This document shows positions 53,193 to 61,890 of a stretch of 64,000 nucleotides of DNA, one piece after another (positions within the stretch are counted from its first letter, which is position 1; each line of letters begins with the position of its first letter). The position numbers were made by a program, and so were the translations under genes. This DNA is from Prevotella sp. (GTDB taxonomy: Bacteria; Bacteroidota; Bacteroidia; Bacteroidales; Bacteroidaceae): positions 1 through 64,000 of the forward strand of contig JALEJI010000011.1 in assembly GCA_022769825.1 (NCBI GenBank), in the 5' to 3' direction. Below the pieces are notes generated by a model. The model ran no database searches and was not told the DNA's origin. It saw only the letters and a list, made by a program, of their open reading frames with translations.

Positions 53193-53756
53193 ATGAAGAA
53201 ACTCATCCTCTTTTTCATCGCCACGGCAACAATGCTTTCAGCCAACGCCCAATCAGAGAACACGATGCCTGATCAAGCAACCATGACCGTCAACAAAGAT
53301 GGCCAGCAACCTGCCATTCGCTTCGGTTATCTCAGTTGTGACAGCGTGCTACATTCCATGCCGGAATACAACGCGGCAATGAAAAACCTCAAAGAGCTGA
53401 AAGCGAAATATGACAGTGAAATGAAGCGCGTGGAAGATGAGTTCAACAACAAGTACGAGCTATTCCTCGAGGGACAAAGCGACTTCGCGCCATCAATAAG
53501 GCAAAAGCGTCAAGCCGAACTGCAAGAGCTCATGGAGAAAAACATGGCTTTCAAGGAAGAGGCGCGCCGCCTTCTTGAAAAAGCCAAGCTTGAAGCCCTC
53601 ACACCACTGAAAAAGACCATACAGGCGACAATCACCCGCATTGGCCAGCAAAGAGGTCTCGCCTTTGTCGTGAACACCGATGGAGGCAACATGCCCTACC
53701 TCAGCACAATAATGGGCGAAGACATTACGGAAGAGGTCATAAAGGCCTCAAGATGA
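53193..53756 (+). CDS. OmpH/Skp-family protein, third copy
   Basis: 187 residues. Signal peptide ending ANAQ, then an Asn/Thr/Gln-rich spacer absent in the other two copies. The OmpH core follows (IRFGYLSCDSVLHSMPEYN; FNNKYELFLEGQSDFAPSIRQKRQAELQ), ending QRGLAFVVNTDGGNMPYLS. It starts beyond a GC hairpin and lies only 4 bp before murI, so it may be expressed with murI rather than with the first two copies. Confidence 0.88.
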   Translation: MKKLILFFIATATMLSANAQSENTMPDQATMTVNKDGQQPAIRFGYLSCDSVLHSMPEYNAAMKNLKELKAKYDSEMKRVEDEFNNKYELFLEGQSDFAPSIRQKRQAELQELMEKNMAFKEEARRLLEKAKLEALTPLKKTIQATITRIGQQRGLAFVVNTDGGNMPYLSTIMGEDITEEVIKASR

Positions 53757-53760
53757 TAGT

Positions 53761-54612
53761 ATGCAAGATAAAAATACTATTCTTTTACCACAAGGGTCAG
53801 GACCGATTGGTGTCTTCGACTCTGGCTACGGAGGCTTGACCATCCTTCACGGTATCAGGCAGACGTTGCCTCAATACGACTATATTTATCTTGGCGACAA
53901 CGCCAGGGCTCCCTATGGCCCAAGGTCTTTCGACGTGGTATATGAGTTCACAAGGCAGGCCGTGGAACGATTGTTTTCCATGGGTTGCCAACTCGTCATC
54001 ATAGGATGCAACACCGCGTCGGCAAAGGCGCTACGCTCTATCCAACAAAACGACCTGCCCAACTGGGACCAAAGAAGACGCGTGCTCGGCGTCATAAGGC
54101 CAACGGCTGAAATCATAGGAGACATCACAAGAAACAATCATGTCGGACTGCTCGCAACCGAGGGAACGGTGAAGAGCCAAAGCTACGACATGGAGATACA
54201 TAAGTTGTGGCCCGACATCAAGGTCACGGGACAGGCTTGCCCATTCTGGGTGCCATTGGTGGAATATAACGAGGCCGACTCGCCTGGTGCCGACTACTTC
54301 GTGAAAAAACGAATAGACCAACTCCTTAGAAAAGATCCGGAAATAGACTCCATAATCCTCGGCTGCACCCATTTCCCGTTGCTCATGCCGAAGATTCTAA
54401 AATACACTCCACCGGGCATAACCATTGTGCCACAAGGTGAATACGTGGCAAGCAAATTGAAAGACTATCTAAGAAGGCATCCTGAGATGGAGACTCTGCT
54501 CACAAAAGGCGGTGACGTGAAATACTTCTCAACGGAAAACGCGTCTAAGTTCATGGCATCAGCCTCCATCTTCCTCCACGAGAGGATTAAAGCGACACAT
54601 ATAGATTTATAA
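53761..54612 (+). CDS. murI: Glutamate racemase
   Basis: Makes D-glutamate for peptidoglycan. 283 residues. Both catalytic cysteines are visible: VIIGCNTASAKA and IILGCTHFPLL. IGVFDSGYGGLTIL near the N-terminus and YLGDNARAPYGPRS are further hallmarks. Confidence 0.96.
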   Translation: MQDKNTILLPQGSGPIGVFDSGYGGLTILHGIRQTLPQYDYIYLGDNARAPYGPRSFDVVYEFTRQAVERLFSMGCQLVIIGCNTASAKALRSIQQNDLPNWDQRRRVLGVIRPTAEIIGDITRNNHVGLLATEGTVKSQSYDMEIHKLWPDIKVTGQACPFWVPLVEYNEADSPGADYFVKKRIDQLLRKDPEIDSIILGCTHFPLLMPKILKYTPPGITIVPQGEYVASKLKDYLRRHPEMETLLTKGGDVKYFSTENASKFMASASIFLHERIKATHIDL

Positions 54613-54635
54613 AACCAAACAGTAAATAATAAAAC

Positions 54636-54971
54636 ATGCAAGAAACAAGACAAAACAAGATAGCGCGACTGCTTCAAAAGGAGCTCGCTGAGATTTTCCA
54701 AGGCCAAACTCGCCAAACCCACGGCATTCTCGTGAGCGTGACGCGTGTTAGGGTAAGTCCAGACCTTAGTATCTGCACCGCTTACCTCAGCATCTTCCCG
54801 CCTGAAAAGGCAAAAGACCTTCTCGACAACATCCGCAAGAACGAGAAGACCATACGCTACGACCTTGGAAAGCGTGTGCACAACCAGCTGCGCATCATAC
54901 CTGAGTTACGGTTCTTCCAGGACGACAGCCTCGACTATATCGAGCATATTGACAGCCTGCTGAAAAAGTAA
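54636..54971 (+). CDS. rbfA: Ribosome-binding factor A
   Basis: 111-residue KH-fold factor needed for late 30S subunit maturation. Typical blocks are RQNKIARLLQKELAEIFQ, ILVSVTRVRVSPDLSICTAYLSIFP, RYDLGKRVHNQLRIIPELRFFQDDSLDYIEHIDSLL. Located between murI and the permease gene. Confidence 0.94.
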   Translation: MQETRQNKIARLLQKELAEIFQGQTRQTHGILVSVTRVRVSPDLSICTAYLSIFPPEKAKDLLDNIRKNEKTIRYDLGKRVHNQLRIIPELRFFQDDSLDYIEHIDSLLKK

Positions 54972-55004
54972 CAACACTCTCTAAGACAAAAACTATCACC
55001 AACG

Positions 55005-56231
55005 GTGAACTTCCCATTTTTCATAGCTCGGCGTTACCTCTTCTCCAAGAAGAAGACCCACGCCATAAACGTCATTTCCATAATCTCTGTCATTGGCGTG
55101 GCTGTGGCAACCATGGCTCTCGTCATCGTCATGTCGGTGTTCAACGGCTTCCACGACCTCGTGGCCAGTTTCTTCACCAACTTCGACCCACAGCTCAAGG
55201 TGGTTCCTGTCACGGGAAAGTCGGTTGCTGCCGATGATCCTGCGCTATACAAGATTAAGAAACTGCCGCAGATTGATGTCGCCACGGAGACTTTCGAGGA
55301 CATGGCCCTTGCCGTCTACAAAGGCAGGCAAGCCATGGTTACGATAAAAGGCGTGGACGACAACTTCGCCGACCTTACGCATATCACCGACATCCTCTAC
55401 GGCGACGGGCAATTCAAGCTCCACACGGCCAACCTCGAATATGGCACGCCGGGCATTCGGCTTGCCAACAACTTGGGCCTTGGCGCCAGATGGGACAACT
55501 ACCTGCGCATCTACGCGCCACAACGTCAGGGACAGCTCGACATGAGCAACATGGAAGGTGGATTCGTGCTCGACTCTTTGCTTTCCAGTGGAGTCGTCTT
55601 CACGGTGAACAACAGCAAATACGACAAGGGCTATATACTCACTTCTCTCGGCTTCGCGAGAAGGCTTTTCGATGCCCAGGGCGAACTGACGGCCTTGGAA
55701 CTGCGACTGAAACCTGGCTCCAACTTCGATGCCGTGAAGAGCGACATACAGGACATAGCCGGAAAACGTTTCAAGGTGGAGGACAGGTATGAGCAACAAG
55801 CCGACACGTTCAAGATCATGGAGATTGAAAAGCTCATGGCCTATATCTTCCTGACGTTCATCCTCGTAGTGGCTTGCTTCAACATCATCGGCTCACTGTC
55901 CATGCTCATCATCGACAAGAAGGACGATGTGGCTACCTTGCGCAACCTCGGCGCCACCGACAAGCAGATTACCAGGGTCTTCCTCTTCGAGGGCAGAATG
56001 ATATCTGTCATTGGCGCGCTCATCGGCATTGGCGTTGGACTGCTCCTGTGCTTGCTCCAGCAACAGTATGGCTTGGTCAGCATGGGCAGTGGCGACAACT
56101 TCGTGGTCAACGCCTATCCCGTCAGCGTTCACTATTCCGACGTGTTCATCATCTTCCTCACCGTCATCGCCGCTGGTTGGTTGGCGGTGTATTACCCCGT
56201 AAGGGCACTGAGCAAACGCTTATTGAGTTAA
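55005..56231 (+). CDS. LolC/E-like ABC transporter permease (FtsX family)
   Basis: 408 residues, start codon GTG at 55005 (MNFPFFIARRYLFSKKKTHAINVIS). One N-terminal membrane helix (ISVIGVAVATMALVIVMSVFNG), a large periplasmic domain, and three C-terminal helices (AYIFLTFILVVACFNIIGSL; ISVIGALIGIGVGLLLCLL; VFIIFLTVIAAGWLAVYYPV) match LolC/LolE, which releases lipoproteins from the inner membrane. The FtsX core segment KKDDVATLRNLGATDKQI is present. No LolD ATPase gene is adjacent. Lipoprotein release is inferred from family. Confidence 0.88.
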   Translation: MNFPFFIARRYLFSKKKTHAINVISIISVIGVAVATMALVIVMSVFNGFHDLVASFFTNFDPQLKVVPVTGKSVAADDPALYKIKKLPQIDVATETFEDMALAVYKGRQAMVTIKGVDDNFADLTHITDILYGDGQFKLHTANLEYGTPGIRLANNLGLGARWDNYLRIYAPQRQGQLDMSNMEGGFVLDSLLSSGVVFTVNNSKYDKGYILTSLGFARRLFDAQGELTALELRLKPGSNFDAVKSDIQDIAGKRFKVEDRYEQQADTFKIMEIEKLMAYIFLTFILVVACFNIIGSLSMLIIDKKDDVATLRNLGATDKQITRVFLFEGRMISVIGALIGIGVGLLLCLLQQQYGLVSMGSGDNFVVNAYPVSVHYSDVFIIFLTVIAAGWLAVYYPVRALSKRLLS

Positions 56232-56247
56232 CTAGACCATCAAATGC

Positions 56248-56276
56248 GGCATAAGCCTTTAGGATAGACTTATGCC
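56248..56276 (+). terminator. Weak hairpin after the permease gene
   Basis: GGCATAAG and CTTATGCC form an 8-bp stem, followed by TTTAG. A stronger terminator follows at 56317. Confidence 0.5.
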
Positions 56277-56316
56277 TTTAGACAAACACATTCCACACAT
56301 TTTTTAATACGAAGAA

Positions 56317-56355
56317 ACGGCTGGTAGCTCACGATGGAGCCGCCAGCCGTTTTTC
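56317..56355. terminator. Strong terminator between convergent genes
   Basis: ACGGCTGG-TA-GCTC pairs with GAGC-CG-CCAGCCGT around a 6-nt loop, with TTTTT on one side and A-rich sequence on the other. Confidence 0.85.
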
Positions 56356-56375
56356 CGTGGTTTTAGCCTTGTCGC

Positions 56376-59300
56376 TTAAAAGTCGAGCTCATTCAAGTTC
56401 TTGTCCACGGCCATACCCTTAGGAGCCTGTTGCTTCACCGTGAACGATCGCACGGCCTTGAAATGCAATTCGCAGAGTGTCTCGTCGCCATTGAGCGTGG
56501 CCTGGTTGTCCACGTTGGCGAATGTTGGGTACAGCACTTGTGAGCCATCGCTGTGGTGTCTGTCATAAGTCATGTTGCGCATGTCCTTTGCAGCCACTGC
56601 CTCGGCCTTCACGAACCTCATGTCTTGCGGACGATAAGGAAGCACGAAGTTGAACGCGTTGACCGATTGCATGCCATGACCTTTAACCTTCACCGTGACG
56701 TCATCGCCAGCCTTGTATGCCTTTTTATCGTACTCATAAGAGAACTTGCCAGCCAAAGGCGTGTTGTGGCCATCATCATAGACGCCTCCGTCGAGCTTTG
56801 TCGTCACGTTGGATATGTCATAAGCGTCTATCAAGCCATTGTTGTTAACGTCGCCCACGGAGATATAACCGTCAAAGTCGGAGTCGCCTTTCTTCAAGCC
56901 AGTATAGTTCATGTACGAAGTCAAGTCGTTGTCGTCAATCTTGCCATCGTTGTTGATGTCACCAGGGATTAGCGTCTTGGTTCCCGGCACCTTGAAGACA
57001 TAGAGTTCACGTCCCGAGCCGAAGCCGCCTACGGCGTCAAGCACCTTCACCTTGACATAGCGAGCCTCAGGATGTGATGTCAGCTTCACCTCCTTAGTCT
57101 GGGCGTTACGCGCCCACGTCTGCTCACCAATTTCCGTCCACGTCTTGCCATCGCGGCTCACCTGTATGTCGGCGCGCGTTATCGTGCCGTTGCCGGCGTC
57201 GGCACGCGGCAGATACTGAATCTTGTCGAGCGTGCTGATGCCGTGAAGGTCTACCGTGAAATCAAACGGCACCGCCTTGCTATAATAATATGTGTGCCAG
57301 ATGTCGCCCGTAGTGGCGAAGTCGAAGAGGTGCTCTATGCCGAAGCCTTCCATGTCCTTCGCCGTCGATGTGGCGGTGAGGCCATGGAGCGCGAATTCCA
57401 ATGGGTTCACGGCCGTGCGCACGTGCAGCGGTGTCCACTCGCCTACTCCACTGGCGTTGACCGCACGCACCTTGAAGTCATAGTCGGTCTGTGGCGTGAG
57501 GTCGTTAAAGGTCAACTCGTTGCCGCGTATCGTGGAATAGTTCTCGCCCTGGAACTCCACCTCATAATAATCGGCGTTGTCCACGCTCTTCCATTTCGGC
57601 GTTACGGAATATGGTTGCACGTCGGCCTTGAGCAGCTGTGGCGCGGCAAGTGTGCCCGTGCTCTTCTTCAGCCCGTTGTCCTTGGCCAACTTCACGAATC
57701 CCTTCACGGTCAGCGCCACGTCGTTTGCCGTGATGTCGGTCTTGGCTATGCGAACGGTAATGCATGGGGTCTTCTTCACGCTGAACGACGCGCTCGGCGA
57801 GCCTGGCGTTGAGAAACGGTTAAGCTCAGGAGCCTCATCATAGCTCCACGTGTTCTCACCCGAAGCCGCCTCGCTCAATGCCACTTTCTTTCCGCCTATC
57901 GTGGCTGTCACCTTTGAAGGCTTGGCGTCGCAATTGATTAGGAGCGTAGTGCCCTGCTGGGTGGTCTGCCCGTCAAACTTGCCTTGCGTCTTGCTGATGT
58001 GTATGTCTAATTCGCCCTTTGCCTTCAAGTCTGACGTGACGAGCGTGGTGGCGGATTCGCCCTTGAGATAGCCCTCCGTCACGCCATCGTCATCATAGAG
58101 TGTGAACGACGACTGGCCGTCAGGATAAATCTCGAACACGCGTGTCGACTTGTCTATCTGCGACGGATTGTTGTTGGCGTTGTTCATCGGGATTATTGCC
58201 CCGGCCTTTACAAACAGCGGCAACTTCCACAACGGCGCGTCATAATCATTGAGTATGCGTCCGCCATCATAGGTCGCGCCCGTGAAGTAGTCGTACCATG
58301 TGCCCTTTGGCAGGTAGATGCCGTTTCGCTTGTCGTTGCCTTGCTTGTCTGCAGCCGTGTTCTGGTATATTGGTGCCACGAGCAGCGATGGGCCATACAT
58401 GTACTGGTAGCGTGTAGCCGTGCCCAGGGTGTAATCGGATGGGGCGTCGAGGAACATGGCCCTGATGAGCGGCTTGCCTGTCACAGCCTCATGTGCGCAA
58501 GAATAGCTATACGGCAAAATCATCGACTTCAGCTTCAGGTATGAGCGGTTTATGCTCGTCGCCGGCTCGCCAAGGGCGCTGGGGTATTTCGGGTTGGCGC
58601 CCCATCCGTCCATGTTGAGCTGCATTGGCGAGAACGCCTTCCACTGGAAGTCGCGGATATTCACAATCTGGTTCTTGCCACCGAATATGCCGTCCATGTC
58701 GCTCGTGATGTTGCCCATGCCCGACAGTCCCGCGCCTATATACGTGGGAATGTGGAAACGAATGTATTCCCACTCGCCACCAGTCTGGTCGCCCGACCAC
58801 ACGCCGCCGTAGCGCTGCGTGCCGGCCCATCCGTCGAGCGTGATGATAAACGGGCGCGCGTTGTTGCCATAGTAAGGCATCACGCCCGCCACGTCGGCAA
58901 TGCCATTAAGGCCAAACGAGTAGCCGGCGCCTACCCACGCCACGTCGGTCTTCAGCACGCGCACGCCTGCGTCGCGCACCTCTTTCACGATGTCACGTTG
59001 AAGCAAGGCCGGTATGGAGTCTATCGGGTGAAGGTTCGACTGTGTCCACAAGCCTATCTCCACGCCGTTCTTGCGGGCATAGTCGCCAAAGCTCTTCAGG
59101 TTGGCAATGTTGCCGTCGAGCGTCGAGGTCTGGCCGTAGCCGGCGCCGTAGCCGTCGTTTGGCAGCACCCATCCCAATGGCAGGTCGTTATTTTTGTACC
59201 TGTCCACCACGGCGCGGGCGGAGAACTGATAGTTGTTCTTTTCCCCGTTCAGGCTTTCCTTTATGCCGCCGTTGTCTTTCTGGCTCTCCTTGTATCGTTT

Positions 59301-60170
59301 GCCATCCTCAAAGAGTATGCCCTTGGCGTCAGTCGTCTCTTTCCAATAGTCGCGGTTGTAGGCGTTGAGGTGTCCCTCATAGAAGGCGAACTTGGGCAGG
59401 AGCACGGGATTGCCCGTAAGCTGGTAGTAGTCGCGCAGCAAGGCCGTGGGCGTGCTGTCCACCATGAGGAACATGTCAAGATACGACGTGTCATGGGTTA
59501 ACGTCACGGTCGACTTGTCGGTGCTTCCGAAGTCGTATTCTCCCGGCTTGAAGGTATAGGGCATGGCCGCGTAACCCTTCGTTGACCAATAGAACGGAGC
59601 GGGAGATGCCACGCCGCCATCAGTCCAGCTGTTGGTGTTCACTATCTTTATGCGCTTGCCGCGGTGCGAGAAACGCCCGTTCTGCACGCCTCCGCCATAG
59701 AAATACTCGTCGTCGTGGTTTCTGAGGCTGAACGTGGTGCGGCCTTTCCCGAAGTTGACTTCCTTGGTCTCCTCTGCCACCACCTTGCCGTTTCTCAGGT
59801 CGGTGACGCTCATCAAGCCCGAGTGGCGGTCGAAGCTGACCTTTATCTCGGCCGTGGCCACGGCCACCGTCTTGTCGTCCTCGGTCACCTCCAGCGCGCC
59901 CACGTCGTGTCGGGGCGTGTCTACAAGGATCTTGGCTGGTGGATTGCTCTTTGGGTCACGTATTATGCCGCCGTCGGGGTCTTGAAACACGCGGAAGATG
60001 TTCTTGCCATAGAAATCGAGGGTCAGCAACTTGCCGTTGCCGTACAATACCTCTACCGTCGTCGGGTTAATCTGCCGTATGCCCGTGACGGGCACGTTTG
60101 CCGCCTGCGACACACCGCTTGCCATCAACACGGAAAGCAAGGTTGCAAGATGTTTTTTCTTAGTCATCAT
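56376..60170 (-). CDS. Secreted modular glycoside hydrolase family 31 enzyme
   Basis: 1264 residues, signal peptide ending SQAA. An N-terminal mutarotase-like sandwich is followed by the GH31 barrel. The probable nucleophile Asp lies in VLKTDVAWVGAGYS, and the acid/base region is PFIITLDGWAGTQRYGGVWSGD. A DUF5110-like domain comes next (IIPMNNANNNPSQIDKSTRVFEIYP). Then follow a fibronectin III domain (ADVQPYSVTPKWKSVDNADY), a discoidin (F5/8C) domain near 950-1060, a dockerin-like pair of EF loops (GDINNDGKIDDNDL; GDVNNNGLIDAYDI) and a cohesin-like end. It probably acts on surface or exported alpha-glycans; substrate unknown. Confidence 0.9.
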   Translation of the reverse strand: MMTKKKHLATLLSVLMASGVSQAANVPVTGIRQINPTTVEVLYGNGKLLTLDFYGKNIFRVFQDPDGGIIRDPKSNPPAKILVDTPRHDVGALEVTEDDKTVAVATAEIKVSFDRHSGLMSVTDLRNGKVVAEETKEVNFGKGRTTFSLRNHDDEYFYGGGVQNGRFSHRGKRIKIVNTNSWTDGGVASPAPFYWSTKGYAAMPYTFKPGEYDFGSTDKSTVTLTHDTSYLDMFLMVDSTPTALLRDYYQLTGNPVLLPKFAFYEGHLNAYNRDYWKETTDAKGILFEDGKRYKESQKDNGGIKESLNGEKNNYQFSARAVVDRYKNNDLPLGWVLPNDGYGAGYGQTSTLDGNIANLKSFGDYARKNGVEIGLWTQSNLHPIDSIPALLQRDIVKEVRDAGVRVLKTDVAWVGAGYSFGLNGIADVAGVMPYYGNNARPFIITLDGWAGTQRYGGVWSGDQTGGEWEYIRFHIPTYIGAGLSGMGNITSDMDGIFGGKNQIVNIRDFQWKAFSPMQLNMDGWGANPKYPSALGEPATSINRSYLKLKSMILPYSYSCAHEAVTGKPLIRAMFLDAPSDYTLGTATRYQYMYGPSLLVAPIYQNTAADKQGNDKRNGIYLPKGTWYDYFTGATYDGGRILNDYDAPLWKLPLFVKAGAIIPMNNANNNPSQIDKSTRVFEIYPDGQSSFTLYDDDGVTEGYLKGESATTLVTSDLKAKGELDIHISKTQGKFDGQTTQQGTTLLINCDAKPSKVTATIGGKKVALSEAASGENTWSYDEAPELNRFSTPGSPSASFSVKKTPCITVRIAKTDITANDVALTVKGFVKLAKDNGLKKSTGTLAAPQLLKADVQPYSVTPKWKSVDNADYYEVEFQGENYSTIRGNELTFNDLTPQTDYDFKVRAVNASGVGEWTPLHVRTAVNPLEFALHGLTATSTAKDMEGFGIEHLFDFATTGDIWHTYYYSKAVPFDFTVDLHGISTLDKIQYLPRADAGNGTITRADIQVSRDGKTWTEIGEQTWARNAQTKEVKLTSHPEARYVKVKVLDAVGGFGSGRELYVFKVPGTKTLIPGDINNDGKIDDNDLTSYMNYTGLKKGDSDFDGYISVGDVNNNGLIDAYDISNVTTKLDGGVYDDGHNTPLAGKFSYEYDKKAYKAGDDVTVKVKGHGMQSVNAFNFVLPYRPQDMRFVKAEAVAAKDMRNMTYDRHHSDGSQVLYPTFANVDNQATLNGDETLCELHFKAVRSFTVKQQAPKGMAVDKNLNELDF

Positions 60171-60199
60171 TGGTTATTCTAAACAGTATATTTGAATTT

Positions 60200-60232
60200 C
60201 AAAATTACAAAAGCTTTTCGAGATAGCAGCAA
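60200..60232 (-). promoter_or_regulatory. Possible promoter of the GH31 gene
   Basis: On the minus strand TTG, 22-nt spacer, TAATTTTG, 30 bp upstream of the GH31 start. The spacer is 1-2 nt longer than usual. Confidence 0.4.
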
Positions 60233-60237
60233 AAGCC

Positions 60238-61086
60238 ATGATTCAATTAAGGTTAAATGCGTTAAAGACGTATAACGCTAATGCAAAAATTTGTTTACAA
60301 CCTTGGTTGTGTCGGCATTGCCATGATATGTGGCATGCCTGTTACCGCCTTTGCAAGCGACGGTCACTCGCAACCAAAGAACTTGGCACTTCAAACTACA
60401 AATCAATAATAGGCTGCCTCTTGCTCGCGGGAATGACGATGTCGTCATGCGACTCCATCGTCATCGACGGCCTCTATGCCAAATACGGGGCCTTGAATTA
60501 CCAGTTCTCCTTCGTGAGCCGCGACGGTGGCGAGACAGTGCCGTTCACGGTGAGCGCGCAGGCTGGTGCCGTGAAGCCCACCGTCAAGGACGCGGGCCTG
60601 GGAGACGCCATCGCCCTGACGGGTGCCGACCTCTGGACCGACGACCAGGAGAGCTCGGAAGGCCCGCTCAAGGACCTCGTGGACGGAAACGCGAGCACCT
60701 ACTTCCACATGAGCTGGTCCAACCCATCGCCATTCCCCCACTACATCGTTGTCGACTTGAAGAAAGAGGTCTACGGCGTGACGTTCTCTTACATCTGCCG
60801 TAACCAGAACAACAAGGACAACCCGAAGCAAATCACCGTCCTCGGCTCGGAAGCGTTCGGCCAGACTACCGACGACCTGTCAAAGGCCTTCCAGCTCGAC
60901 GTGATGTCGGGTCTGCCGGGCGACAAGGCGGCTTCTTACGAGTCGTCGCACATCATAAGCAGCAAGCCTTTCCGCTACCTGTGGCTCCGCATCGACTCTT
61001 CTACGTCGGGAAGCAACTGGGTGGCGCTCGCCGAATTGTCGGTGACAGAGGTGAAGACCACCATCTACGACCCGGAAAACGAGTAG
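60238..61086 (+). CDS. Discoidin-domain lipoprotein with no convincing start
   Basis: The track frame gives 282 residues, but the first 50 (MIQLRLNALKTYNANAK...) look non-coding. A lipoprotein signal seems to begin near codon 55, KSIIGCLLLAGMTMSSC, yet the codon before it is TAC, not ATG. From there the protein is well formed. A roughly 80-residue beta domain is followed by an F5/8C-type discoidin domain (LKDLVDGNASTYFHMSWSN; FPHYIVVDLKKEVYGVTFSYICRNQ; YLWLRIDSSTSGSNWVALAEL) that probably binds sugars. It is transcribed away from the GH31 gene, which also has a discoidin domain, so the two may act on one glycan. The start may be lost, shifted, or non-standard. Confidence 0.6.
   Translation: MIQLRLNALKTYNANAKICLQPWLCRHCHDMWHACYRLCKRRSLATKELGTSNYKSIIGCLLLAGMTMSSCDSIVIDGLYAKYGALNYQFSFVSRDGGETVPFTVSAQAGAVKPTVKDAGLGDAIALTGADLWTDDQESSEGPLKDLVDGNASTYFHMSWSNPSPFPHYIVVDLKKEVYGVTFSYICRNQNNKDNPKQITVLGSEAFGQTTDDLSKAFQLDVMSGLPGDKAASYESSHIISSKPFRYLWLRIDSSTSGSNWVALAELSVTEVKTTIYDPENE
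60281..60409 (+). CDS. Small ORF with signal peptide, upstream of the discoidin lipoprotein
   Basis: 42 residues: MQKFVYNLGCVGIAMICGM, then PVTAFAS, a convincing signal peptide, followed by only 17 residues and TAA. It overlaps the 5' part of the next frame (60238-61086) in a different register. Either it is the true start of that gene, separated by a frameshift, or a small leader or secreted peptide. The track omits it for length. Confidence 0.4.
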   Translation: MQKFVYNLGCVGIAMICGMPVTAFASDGHSQPKNLALQTTNQ

Positions 61087-61143
61087 CGTCAGGATAAACA
61101 TCCCATGTCATACCAATGCTCACGCCGAGCATTCTGAACTCTT

Positions 61144-61192
61144 GTAGGAGAAAAACGAAAGCAGGGAAAAAACCTCTTCGTTTTCCTCCTAC
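61144..61192 (+). terminator. Terminator after the discoidin lipoprotein
   Basis: GTAGGAGAAAAACGAA pairs with TTCGTTTTCCTCCTAC (one mismatch in 16 bp), followed by TTTGGTTTTC. A separate perfect hairpin, AATGCTC-ACGCC-GAGCATT, lies at 61115-61133. Confidence 0.7.
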
Positions 61193-61298
61193 TTTGGTTT
61201 TCATGGCTTAACGGTCTTCTGCCATCTATCGCAATCATCAGGCGCATTGCCATACGCATGTCAAGGCACGTCAATTCCCAAGTTTTATAATAATCTGA

Positions 61299-61461
61299 TT
61301 TATTTATAATTGCGATAAAAGAAACCGCATTAAACAAGGATGCTGGAGTGGCTCTGCCTGTTTATAATGTTGAGGAACCGAAGGTGCCATTGATAATCTC
61401 CAGTAGTCGCAACATAAACGGCAAGCGGTTTTTCCCTAAAGCGCATGAGGATTTCTCTTAA
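61299..61461 (+). pseudogene. 3' scrap of an unidentified gene
   Basis: A frame without a start codon reads like protein (ALPVYNVEEPKVPLIISSSR, then NINGKRFFPKAHEDFS) up to TAA at 61461. The frame opens only after a stop near 61298. It is probably the tail of a deleted gene; I do not recognise the family. Confidence 0.45.
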
Positions 61462-61555
61462 ATAACAAACTTTTTATGATAAAACATTGCCATATTCAAA
61501 CATCATCGTACCTTTACAAACCAAAGTTGTTAAGAAAAGTGGCAGGTTTTAGCAA

Positions 61556-61622
61556 AAAGTCACTTGAAAAACGTGCACATATATAATAAAAGTCGCTAGA
61601 AAAACGTGCGCCATATATAATA
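61556..61622 (+). repeat. 33-bp tandem duplication
   Basis: Two adjacent copies sharing AAAGTCRCTWGAAAAACGTG and then a CATATATAATA end (61556-61588 and 61589-61622). The second has one extra base. No gene is supported here. Confidence 0.75.
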
Positions 61623-61716
61623 TGGCAATATAAACCACTCATTACAAGATGTTTAAAAGATTGTATGCTATTGGAGCGCACGAGGATTTCTCCCCCCCCC
61701 ACGCGCCGTACCAGAT

Positions 61717-61826
61717 TTTCGCCGCGGTTTGGTACGACGAGTACCAAGGCGTGGTACAGGCAGTACCACACCGTGGTATTGAGAGTACCACACCGTGGTA
61801 CAGAGAGTACCACGCCGTGGTATTCC
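61717..61826. repeat. 22-bp-period palindromic array, class C
   Basis: Four consecutive 22-bp units from 61740, preceded by a degenerate one. The units contain GTACCAAGGCGTGGTAC, GTACCACACCGTGGTAT, GTACCACACCGTGGTAC and GTACCACGCCGTGGTAT. Each is a near-perfect inverted repeat, TACCAC-NNN-GTGGTA. A run of ten C lies just upstream (61692-61701). The period and the ACACCGT centre are shared with the arrays at 9282 and 36540, but the arms differ. Confidence 0.85.
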
Positions 61827-61890
61827 AACCAATCGCAATAGCTTCTTCGTGTTTAAGGACTTTGCGCCAAAAGATTATTTCGCGTTTATT

